Of a stretch of 12,859 nucleotides of DNA, positions 6,933-12,859 are shown piece after piece; position 1 is the stretch's first letter, and the number at the start of each line of letters is the position of its first letter. The notes beneath the pieces were generated by a model. The model made no database searches and was not told the DNA's origin. It worked only from the letters and a program-made list of their open reading frames with translations. The stretch spans positions 1 to 12,859 of the forward strand of contig JAUIKA010000019.1 of NCBI GenBank assembly GCA_030430995.1. The letters run 5' to 3'. Origin of the DNA: Alphaproteobacteria bacterium (lineage in GTDB: Bacteria; Pseudomonadota; Alphaproteobacteria; Rickettsiales; Rickettsiaceae). Made by a program: the position numbers and the translations under genes.

Positions 6933-7908
6933 TCTTATCCTTTATATATATTTCTGAAACATATCTTAGCCCTTTTTCGGCTCTTTTTAATTGTACCACG
7001 ATATCTACAACAGATGTAATATAACTTTTAATTTCTTGCGGTGGTATGTCTAAACCAGCTTGCATAACCATCATCATCATCTGTTGCACTGCCATATCTG
7101 GGCTGTCTGCATGCAGAGTTGCAATGGAGCCTGGGTGCCCTGTATTTATAGCCCTTAAAAAACTAAAAGCTTCTTTCCCCCTTAGCTCACCTACTATTAT
7201 TCTGTCTGGTCTTAGCCTTAAGCAAGCCTCTATTAGATCTTGCGTTGAAACATTGGCCCTGCCCTGCCCACCTCTGGATGCTAGTAAATGAATGCTATTT
7301 TTATGTTTTTTTAATGTTATCTCTCTTGCATCTTCTACTGTAATTAATCTTTCCTTGGTGGGTATTAATTCTAGCAATGTGTTTGTAAATGTAGTTTTAC
7401 CAGTTGACGTACCTCCACTGATTATTATATTTTTCTTCTTTAAAACGGCATAAGTGAGGAAATCTTTTATTCTCCTTCTTTTTAATAGCTGTTGTAATAC
7501 AATAGAGTCTTGGTCTGGTTTATCTTCTATTACAATATCTTTAAAAGCACCAAAATGCTCATAGTCATCTAATGTAAAAGAAGTTGAGCTATTTTTTCTA
7601 ATAGAAATAGCTATAGACCCTATCTCTGCTGCTGGAGGAAAAACCACTTGAATACGGTATCCATTAGGCAATGTTGCTGAAAGCAATGGTTTTTCTTCTG
7701 AGATTATTTGCTCTGTTGATTGTGCTACAAGCTTACCCATACCAATTAAATGGTCATAATCTAACTCTGGAGCATCAAGGCATAAAAAATCGCCAGATCT
7801 TTCTACCCATATCTCACCTGGTTTGTTTATTATAACTTCATTAATACCCTTTTGAGAAAAAATGTTATTAAAAGGTTTTAAATAGGTCTCTAATGCTAGA
7901 TACTTCAT
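6913..7908 (-). CDS. virB11: type IV secretion traffic ATPase VirB11
   Basis: This is a hexameric cytoplasmic ATPase at the base of the channel that powers assembly and substrate transfer. The 331-residue protein shows Walker A GGTSTGKTT (165-173), the Asp box TVEDARE (190-196), Walker B with RIIVGELRG (236-244) and the His box GSIATLHAD (260-268). The N-terminal domain includes LPNGYRIQVVFPP, also typical. Its ATG shares 4 nt (ATGA) with the virB10 stop, and its 3' end overlaps virD4 by 20 nt. Length and motifs are complete. Confidence 0.97.
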   Translation of the reverse strand: MKYLALETYLKPFNNIFSQKGINEVIINKPGEIWVERSGDFLCLDAPELDYDHLIGMGKLVAQSTEQIISEEKPLLSATLPNGYRIQVVFPPAAEIGSIAISIRKNSSTSFTLDDYEHFGAFKDIVIEDKPDQDSIVLQQLLKRRRIKDFLTYAVLKKKNIIISGGTSTGKTTFTNTLLELIPTKERLITVEDAREITLKKHKNSIHLLASRGGQGRANVSTQDLIEACLRLRPDRIIVGELRGKEAFSFLRAINTGHPGSIATLHADSPDMAVQQMMMMVMQAGLDIPPQEIKSYITSVVDIVVQLKRAEKGLRYVSEIYIKDKNANRTR

Positions 7909-9344
7909 TTGACCATCTGCAAGGTTTCTATAGCAGCATCTGGAAATACTATAGGTTGATGCACCATAATTCTTACAGAGGCACCTTGTGGAATTGTAAT
8001 AGTTGGCACAAAATTATCTTGAGTAATAATATCTTTTATCACTCCTGTAACATTTCCATAAGCATCTTTAACGGCTTTACTTGATTGTGAAGCATTGAAC
8101 GCATCCAGATTACTATTATGGCCTGAAGCCATATCTAAAGATTGTGCAGTTTGAACTATATTAGTAAGTTTTTGACTGTCAGAAATACCAGATTGTCCGC
8201 ATACTGCATTCATCTGCATAACCGCAGAAGGTAATGCATTACTATTATTAAGGCTGTTAATAGCGCTGATGCATATTTGTTGGCATTTTTGGCTATCATT
8301 AATTGCGGCATTAGCTATGATATTGTTAATCATGGATATGATAGGGGAAGTTGTATTATTGTTATCAGATATATTATGATATTTAGGAGGAGAAATAACC
8401 TTATCTAAACCTTTCGCTACAGCAATTGAGAATGCAGATGTAAGCACAGCATTAGAAACTTTTTCAAAGTTTTTACTGTCAACTCTGCCTTGCATTCCAT
8501 TCACCCCTAAGCTATCTACCCCCTCTGCTCCATTCAAATTCACAACATATCCATTAGGAAGGTATATACTATGCCACTGCATCATAATTCTTCCATAATT
8601 TTGTATATCAACTTTAGATATATTACCCAATAACTTTGACCCTTTAGGGATAAGCACATATTTACCCCTACTTGCATATACATCTCTGGATACATAGGCT
8701 AAAATCTGCCCTCTTAAATTACTAACTACAGCTGTTTCAAGAACTGCTTCTATTATTTTCCCTTGGTCTAATATATGCTTCCTATCACCTAAATATGATA
8801 TATTAGGATATGCTTTTGACTCATGCGTATGAAAATCAGAAGTGCCTGCGTTACTGTTTAGAAACATTATAGATGACTTTATTTTTTGCTCAGTCCTTTT
8901 GTTGTTACTATGGTAACCTTCATTAGGGGCAGATGCAGTATGAGTAATGCTAGATGGGATATTATTCAAGGAATAAGGCGGCTTCTTTTTTGTATCTACA
9001 GAAGTTGCATCTACAACAGGTGTATTATTTGCATTATCATCTTTTAAATAAGATTTTTCTTCATTATTATTATTACCTTGATTCTCTTCCTTATGAGTTT
9101 TAACTTCTTCTGGATTAAAAGCTTTTTTGTCACTTTGTTTTATATTAACAACAGAAGGTAGTTCTATTGGTTTTGGCTCAGGTTTTTCTACAACTATTTT
9201 TTTAGGGTCACTTTTGAAGAACATATAATATGAAAACACAATACCCAGCAACATTATAACTACAACAGCTATCTTATTACGGTTTACGCTACTTACAACC
9301 GCGGATTTTTTATCATCTATATATTTTTTTTCTTCTGTTGCCAT
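7905..9344 (-). CDS. virB10: type IV secretion scaffold protein VirB10
   Basis: VirB10 spans both membranes and links ATPase activity to opening of the outer-membrane core. The 479-residue protein has a short cytoplasmic head, one membrane helix (about 24-42), a long flexible Asn/Lys-rich periplasmic arm (about 46-190) with only a short Pro stretch near KPEPKPIELP, and the TrbI beta-barrel domain from about 195 to the end. Family landmarks are YVLIPKGSKLLG (229-240), the YLPNGYVVNL segment, and the closing PTITIPQGASVRIMV (447-461). Between the two halves of the barrel is an insert (about 320-440) with three cysteines (354, 358, 382). It starts 10 nt after virB9. In Rickettsiales terms it is RvhB10. 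Confidence 0.95.
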   Translation of the reverse strand: MATEEKKYIDDKKSAVVSSVNRNKIAVVVIMLLGIVFSYYMFFKSDPKKIVVEKPEPKPIELPSVVNIKQSDKKAFNPEEVKTHKEENQGNNNNEEKSYLKDDNANNTPVVDATSVDTKKKPPYSLNNIPSSITHTASAPNEGYHSNNKRTEQKIKSSIMFLNSNAGTSDFHTHESKAYPNISYLGDRKHILDQGKIIEAVLETAVVSNLRGQILAYVSRDVYASRGKYVLIPKGSKLLGNISKVDIQNYGRIMMQWHSIYLPNGYVVNLNGAEGVDSLGVNGMQGRVDSKNFEKVSNAVLTSAFSIAVAKGLDKVISPPKYHNISDNNNTTSPIISMINNIIANAAINDSQKCQQICISAINSLNNSNALPSAVMQMNAVCGQSGISDSQKLTNIVQTAQSLDMASGHNSNLDAFNASQSSKAVKDAYGNVTGVIKDIITQDNFVPTITIPQGASVRIMVHQPIVFPDAAIETLQMVK

Positions 9345-9354
9345 ATTAATAACT

Positions 9355-9762
9355 CTATTTAGGGTAATAAAATTTAATCACATAAGTAGGACAATAATTT
9401 TTAATATTATCCTCACTGCTTACCACTAGGTCAAAGTAATAAGTTTTTAAATTTGTTACAACTGTCATATTAGTTCTAGAGTTTTCCATCTGGGGGTTAA
9501 TAAAAATGGTTCTACCTACAGGGGTTATGCTCCAAGAATAACTATCACCTACTGCTATTGTTTTTACTTCCTCTTGCGGAGAAAATTCTATACTAGTCTG
9601 AAAGTTAAATTCTGTTTTTACTGTATATATTTCATCAGGGCTATACACATATGTTACAACTCTTTTATCTTGCCCTAAAGGCATATTACCTAATGCAAAT
9701 ATATTAATACAAAAACATATGCTGAAATATAAAAAGAATTTTTTAGCTATTGTTGTCATCAT
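9355..9762 (-). CDS. virB9: VirB9-type protein, N-terminal domain only
   Basis: This is a periplasmic/outer-membrane core component of the type IV secretion system. The 135-residue protein has a signal peptide (about 1-23: KK, then a hydrophobic stretch ending near CINIFALG) followed by the VirB9 N-terminal beta domain, with the expected IEF, GDSYSWSI and TNMTVVT segments. Typical VirB9 is about 250 residues, with a C-terminal domain that binds VirB7 and forms the outer-membrane layer; that domain is absent. It is not a recent frameshift: the TAG at 9357-9355 is only 10 nt from virB10, so no room is left for it. Rickettsiales carry duplicated virB9 genes, one of them probably short, so this may be the short paralogue. 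It overlaps virB8 by 20 nt; ATG codons at 9762 and 9759 are equally possible starts. Confidence 0.86.
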   Translation of the reverse strand: MMTTIAKKFFLYFSICFCINIFALGNMPLGQDKRVVTYVYSPDEIYTVKTEFNFQTSIEFSPQEEVKTIAVGDSYSWSITPVGRTIFINPQMENSRTNMTVVTNLKTYYFDLVVSSEDNIKNYCPTYVIKFYYPK

Positions 9763-10420
9763 TTATACTATAAGAAGTTACTTGAAACCCTACTGGATTA
9801 ATATCAAAATCTGCATCAGTTAAATCCATAGATTTATATGCATAACTTATCACCACTATTTTATTAAATTTCTTCATCTGTCCATGCACTTCTGATAATG
9901 TTACTCTCAGAACATATGTAGAGGCATCTAATTTAGACCATGAATTAATAGTGATATTAACATTATTTTCAGAACCATATAAATTTTGAGGATTGTTTTT
10001 ACTGATGTAATTACGATATTGCCTATATACATTTGGTTTAGATAGAATCATAACTATTCTACTATTGCTCCATTGCGTCGCAGCGCTATAACTTTCTCTT
10101 GCATTTACATATTTTTTTACAAAATACCTAGCAAGTGACTCATTATTAGTAATAGAATCTGAGGTGACCTCTGAGAGCATAATAGTTTGCCCCGTGGTAT
10201 TATCTAATGCTATTATATATGGTTCAAATTTTTTATTATTGATATATACATATATTATAACAGAGCAGCATATTATGCATATTAAGCTCAGTGATAGTAA
10301 TAAAAATAATATATTTCTTATTACTATGGTTCTATTATATGCATCTATATACCATTTTTCTTCTTTTGAACCCTCCTTTGCAGAAGAGGCATCTTGTTTT
10401 TTTTTAAATAAATCTAACAT
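9743..10420 (-). CDS. virB8: type IV secretion assembly protein VirB8
   Basis: VirB8 is a bitopic inner-membrane protein whose periplasmic domain nucleates assembly of the secretion channel. The 225-residue protein has a 34-residue cytoplasmic tail, one membrane helix (about 35-59) and an NTF2-like periplasmic domain. The near-C-terminal signature NPVGFQVTSY (208-217) is diagnostic. The WYIDAYNRT segment before the membrane helix is also common in the family. Length is normal. The start MLDLF lies 4 nt after the stop of a short Lys-rich frame, and the 3' end overlaps virB9 by 20 nt, so it is probably translated as part of a tightly coupled series. A second virB8 copy is usual elsewhere in Rickettsiales genomes. 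Confidence 0.94.
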   Translation of the reverse strand: MLDLFKKKQDASSAKEGSKEEKWYIDAYNRTIVIRNILFLLLSLSLICIICCSVIIYVYINNKKFEPYIIALDNTTGQTIMLSEVTSDSITNNESLARYFVKKYVNARESYSAATQWSNSRIVMILSKPNVYRQYRNYISKNNPQNLYGSENNVNITINSWSKLDASTYVLRVTLSEVHGQMKKFNKIVVISYAYKSMDLTDADFDINPVGFQVTSYSINDDNNS

Positions 10421-10424
10421 AAGA

Positions 10425-10508
10425 TTATTTCTTTTCTTTTTTAGTTTTTTTATCCTTCCTTCTTTGTATGTTTTTCTTCAAAGCTTCGGCCAATTTGTCC
10501 TTTTTCAT
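10425..10508 (-). CDS. Lys-rich 27-residue peptide before virB8
   Basis: ATG at 10508-10506 to TAA at 10427-10425 encodes 27 residues starting MKKDKLAEALKKNIQRRK and ending in a run of Lys, Thr and Glu. The pattern 'xxKLAxALKxNxxRRKxxx' resembles small, uncharacterised alphaproteobacterial proteins that I recall as RLxxALRxNLxRRK; this is memory, not a search. AGAG about 8 nt upstream could serve as a weak Shine-Dalgarno sequence. It shares 59 of its 84 nt with the preceding lipoprotein frame, in another register, and stops 4 nt before virB8. The peptide would be a strongly basic helix and might bind nucleic acid or ribosomes (inference). It could also be a chance frame. Confidence 0.45.
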   Translation of the reverse strand: MKKDKLAEALKKNIQRRKDKKTKKEKK

Positions 10509-10581
10509 ATATTAAATCTCTTTTAACTCCACAGCTACATAATGAATATAACAAAATAATAATAAAAACTTTATAACGCAT
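10450..10581 (-). CDS. small lipoprotein, VirB7-like by position
   Basis: ATG at 10581-10579 to TAA at 10452-10450 encodes 43 residues. It begins MRYKVFIIILLYSLCSCG: basic start, hydrophobic core, then lipobox L-C-S-C with Cys17 as the lipidation site and Gly at +2, compatible with outer-membrane sorting. The mature part CGVKRDLIYEKGQ is short and polar. Two readings are possible. Position directly before virB8 and the size fit VirB7, the small lipoprotein that partners VirB9. The CGxKxxLI pattern also recalls LptM/YifL-type lipoproteins (CGLKGPL). Sequence cannot decide. Its last 59 nt overlap the Lys-rich frame in another register. Confidence 0.5.
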   Translation of the reverse strand: MRYKVFIIILLYSLCSCGVKRDLIYEKGQIGRSFEEKHTKKEG

Positions 10582-10707
10582 ATTAGAAAATTTTTTAACA
10601 AATTTTGTACTTAGAATATGTTACTATATAAAAGCTCATAGTTCCAATTATTAAATAGAGTTATATAAAAATTTATTTATTGCTGTGGTTAGATTTATAT
10701 CTAATAA

Positions 10708-11775
10708 CTATAGGGTCATTATTTTTCTTAGTCTTTCTTCTTCCATTAAACTACTTACAATTTTATCCATTCTCCCTTCATTTATTACCTCTTCTAAATT
10801 GTATAAAGTAAGATTAATCCTATGGTCTGTAATTCTCCCCTGTGGGAAATTATATGTCCTTATTCGCTCAGACCTGTCACCTGAGCCTATCTGCTCTTTT
10901 CTTTCTTCAGATCTTGCTTTATCTTTTATCTTTTTCTCATGTTCATAAAGCCTTGCTCTTAAAATCTTCATTGCTTTAGCTCTATTTTTATGTTGTGACC
11001 TCTCATCTTGCTGCTGAACCATAATCCCTGTAGGGATATGCACTATACGCACAGCTGAATCTGTTGTATTTACATGTTGCCCCCCTGCACCTGAAGACCT
11101 AGTAGTTTCTACCTTTAAATCTTTTTCTTCTATATTTATATCAAGCTCTGCTGCTTCAGGTAATACAGCTATAGTAGCTGCAGAAGTATGAATTCTTCCA
11201 CTAGATTCAGTTTCCGGAACTCTCTGAACCCTATGAACGCCTGATTCAAATTTAAGATAAGAAAAAATACCTTTGCCAGATATAACAATTGTAGCTTCTT
11301 TTACCCCCCCTATGCCTGTTTGGTTACAAGAGAGGATTTCAAATTTCCACCCCTTGGAGTCAGAATATCTTTTATACATAGTCATAAGCGAATGCGCAAA
11401 TAAAGCCGCTTCATCGCCCCCAGTGCCTGCACGTATTTCCATGATAGCATTTTTATTATCATCTAAATCTTTTGGTATTAAATCTTCTTTTATACTTGCC
11501 TCTATTAGTTCTTTTTCCTTTTCTATTTGCTCTATCTCTTCTTTTGCAAGCAATGCTAATTCTTCATCTTCTGAGGCTAAAAGCTCTTTGTTTTCTTTTA
11601 TTCTTTCATTAAGGCCATTGTAAATATTTATTTTATCTATTATAGGTTGCAATTCTGCAAATTCTTTAGAAGCTTCTATATATTCCTTACTTGAGGGTGA
11701 ACAACTAGAAAGCATATTTTCTAAATGTTTATTTTTATCTACTATATTAGATAATGTTTCTTCTATATTCTTCAT
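10708..11775 (-). CDS. prfA: peptide chain release factor 1
   Basis: RF1 recognises UAA and UAG stop codons and triggers release of the finished protein. The 355-residue length is normal. Domain order is an N-terminal helical domain (to about 105), IMEIRAGTGGDEAALFA (111-127), the stop-codon-reading P-x-T tripeptide as PET (187-189) within RVPETESSGRIHTSAATIAV, and the catalytic GGQ (231-233) in GAGGQHVNTTDSAVRI. P-x-T instead of SPF marks it as RF1, not RF2. Its ATG overlaps the ppdK stop by 4 nt (ATGA), so translation is probably coupled. The methylase gene prmC, often found after prfA, is not here. Confidence 0.97.
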   Translation of the reverse strand: MKNIEETLSNIVDKNKHLENMLSSCSPSSKEYIEASKEFAELQPIIDKINIYNGLNERIKENKELLASEDEELALLAKEEIEQIEKEKELIEASIKEDLIPKDLDDNKNAIMEIRAGTGGDEAALFAHSLMTMYKRYSDSKGWKFEILSCNQTGIGGVKEATIVISGKGIFSYLKFESGVHRVQRVPETESSGRIHTSAATIAVLPEAAELDINIEEKDLKVETTRSSGAGGQHVNTTDSAVRIVHIPTGIMVQQQDERSQHKNRAKAMKILRARLYEHEKKIKDKARSEERKEQIGSGDRSERIRTYNFPQGRITDHRINLTLYNLEEVINEGRMDKIVSSLMEEERLRKIMTL

Positions 11776-12859
11776 AATTGTGCTGATATTAATTTAGCTA
11801 TTGGTATGTTATAAGTAGAGCAAGAAATATATTTTGCTCCTAATTGATGGAAGAATTTTATTCCTTGATATGTCGCTCCATGCTCCCCGCATAAACTAAA
11901 GGAAATATTAGGGGCCTTAGATATAGCTATTCTTATTATCTCCCCTACTCCCTCTGTATCAAAATCTTCAAAGGGATTATTATTTAGAATATCTTTAGCT
12001 ATATATTCTGTAATAAAGCTATTATCATCTCGTGAAGCTGCATACAACATTTGTGTTAAATCATTCGTACCAAAACTTACAAAATCTACATATTGTTGAA
12101 TTTCATCTAATATCAAAGCAGCTCTTGGTGTTTCTATCATGACTCCGAATTTATATTTCAAATCTGCAGCTGCCTGCTTAACTAAGTTTTTTATAAATAC
12201 AACTTCACCAATAGTACTTATAAAGGGTATCATTATCTCTATTTTGTTCTCCTCGCCAGCTGCTTCTGCTATAGCTTTTACCTGCATTTGGTATATCTGT
12301 GGGTATAACGCAGCTAACCTGCACCCCCTTAAGCCTATCATTGGGTTTTTTTCTTTAAAGTTTTTAGCTATTTCTATTAAGTCTGTAGGCAGTGAAGATA
12401 TATCATTAGGTAAAAATTCATGTATCGGGGGGTCTAAAAGTCGTATATTTACTGGTAAGCCACCAGCTATGCTAAATATTTCTTTAAAGCTTTTATACTG
12501 CTCTTGATATAGTACATCTAATGATGCTTGATCATGCAGAAGAATTGCCCTTTGTATTAGCTCTACGTTAGAAAAAAACATATGCTCAGTTCTGCATAGC
12601 CCGATTCCTTTAGCGTTATATTTTATAGATTGCTTTATATCCACCACCTCTTCTGCATTACTTCTTATGTCTATAGACTGAGCCTTCTCTACCAAACCCA
12701 TAAATTCTTTATATAAAATATCTGAATTAGTTTTGGCATATGCTTTAGATACGGTTCCAATTGCTACCAATGCTTTGTTGCAATCCATTATTATCTCCTG
12801 CCCTTCATATATTTTATAACCATCTGCGGATATTATATGGTCTTTTTTTATCTTAATTC
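11772..12859 (-). CDS. ppdK: pyruvate phosphate dikinase, C-terminal part (cut by window edge)
   Basis: PPDK interconverts pyruvate + ATP + Pi and PEP + AMP + PPi. The visible part is the PEP/pyruvate-binding TIM-barrel domain with all expected motifs: GIGLCRTEHMFF, IRLLDPPIHEFLP, GLRGCRLA, MIETPRAAL, FGTNDLTQ and SLCGEHGA, which carries the catalytic Cys. The ATG at 12788 is not the real start. The frame is open to the window end, and the 23 codons upstream (including KKDHIISADGYKIYEG) match the end of the central phosphohistidine domain. A full enzyme is about 880 residues, so more than half lies off the window. The catalytic His is not visible. In an obligate host-associated bacterium the enzyme may run toward PEP for gluconeogenesis or toward ATP; direction cannot be read from sequence. 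It overlaps prfA by 4 nt. Confidence 0.95.
   Translation of the reverse strand, partial: IKIKKDHIISADGYKIYEGQEIIMDCNKALVAIGTVSKAYAKTNSDILYKEFMGLVEKAQSIDIRSNAEEVVDIKQSIKYNAKGIGLCRTEHMFFSNVELIQRAILLHDQASLDVLYQEQYKSFKEIFSIAGGLPVNIRLLDPPIHEFLPNDISSLPTDLIEIAKNFKEKNPMIGLRGCRLAALYPQIYQMQVKAIAEAAGEENKIEIMIPFISTIGEVVFIKNLVKQAAADLKYKFGVMIETPRAALILDEIQQYVDFVSFGTNDLTQMLYAASRDDNSFITEYIAKDILNNNPFEDFDTEGVGEIIRIAISKAPNISFSLCGEHGATYQGIKFFHQLGAKYISCSTYNIPIAKLISAQL

Noticed and set aside
10689..10704. TTAGAT/ATCTAA hairpin after prfA as a terminator
   Set aside because: The stem is 6 bp and nearly all A-T, and is followed by CCACAG rather than a T-run.
10582..10707. Promoter for the secretion operon in the prfA-lipoprotein gap
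   Set aside because: The best pair (TTGGAA with TAACAT, 18 bp) matches only 4 of 6 at each element in very AT-rich DNA; a promoter is likely here but I cannot place it.
11273..11623. Plus-strand frame inside prfA
   Set aside because: Ser/Phe-rich shadow of the Glu/Lys-rich RF1 N-terminal region on the other strand.
11772..12788. A stand-alone 338-aa PEP-utilising enzyme starting at ATG 12788
   Set aside because: The frame continues open upstream to the window edge with residues that fit PPDK before the barrel domain, so the ATG is internal.
1..12859. CRISPR array, tRNA genes, phage or toxin-antitoxin system
   Set aside because: No spaced direct repeats, no cloverleaf with TTCGA-type arm and no recognisable phage or toxin genes were found on either strand by reading.

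Overview
The window looks like a piece of a Rickettsiales (alphaproteobacterial, obligately host-associated) chromosome. Three things point there: very AT-rich DNA (about 30% G+C by eye, not computed); a virB8-virB9-virB10-virB11-virD4 block with no virB1-B6 next to it, which is the scattered arrangement of the Rickettsiales vir homolog (rvh) type IV secretion system; and a small SRP RNA gene directly upstream of dnaX, an alphaproteobacterial arrangement. I cannot name the family or genus from sequence alone.

Layout. Only the first gene (9-818, a HAD-superfamily phosphatase) is on the plus strand. Everything else is on the minus strand and reads from right to left. It begins with the C-terminal part of pyruvate phosphate dikinase, cut by the right edge of the window, then prfA (release factor 1, sharing an ATGA with ppdK). 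After a 126-nt gap come two short overlapping reading frames, a candidate lipoprotein and a Lys-rich peptide, then virB8, virB9 (N-terminal domain only), virB10, virB11, virD4 and a Ppx/GppA-type phosphatase. From the candidate lipoprotein to the phosphatase, genes overlap or lie at most 10 nt apart, so this is very probably one transcript. After 78 nt comes yciB (septation/envelope membrane protein), which ends in a terminator-like hairpin. That hairpin overlaps a promoter for the next unit, ffs (SRP RNA) followed by dnaX. Left of dnaX, 819-1547 holds little: one plausible 59-codon minus-strand gene with a promoter-like sequence, some coding-like short frames that may be remnants, and an otherwise blank convergent spacer.

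How the genes work together. VirB8, VirB9, VirB10, VirB11 and VirD4 are, respectively, the inner-membrane/periplasmic assembly factor, an outer-membrane core protein, the envelope-spanning scaffold, the traffic ATPase and the coupling ATPase of one secretion machine. The small lipoprotein directly before virB8 sits where VirB7 would be expected. PPDK, RF1, Ppx/GppA, YciB, SRP RNA and DnaX are housekeeping functions with no obvious role in secretion; their closeness looks like genome compaction.

Points most worth a second look: the overlapping short genes before virB8, the one-domain VirB9 inside the main secretion operon, the Cys-containing insert in VirB10, and the terminator/promoter overlap before ffs. 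I found no CRISPR array, tRNA, intact insertion sequence, phage gene or clearly new system.
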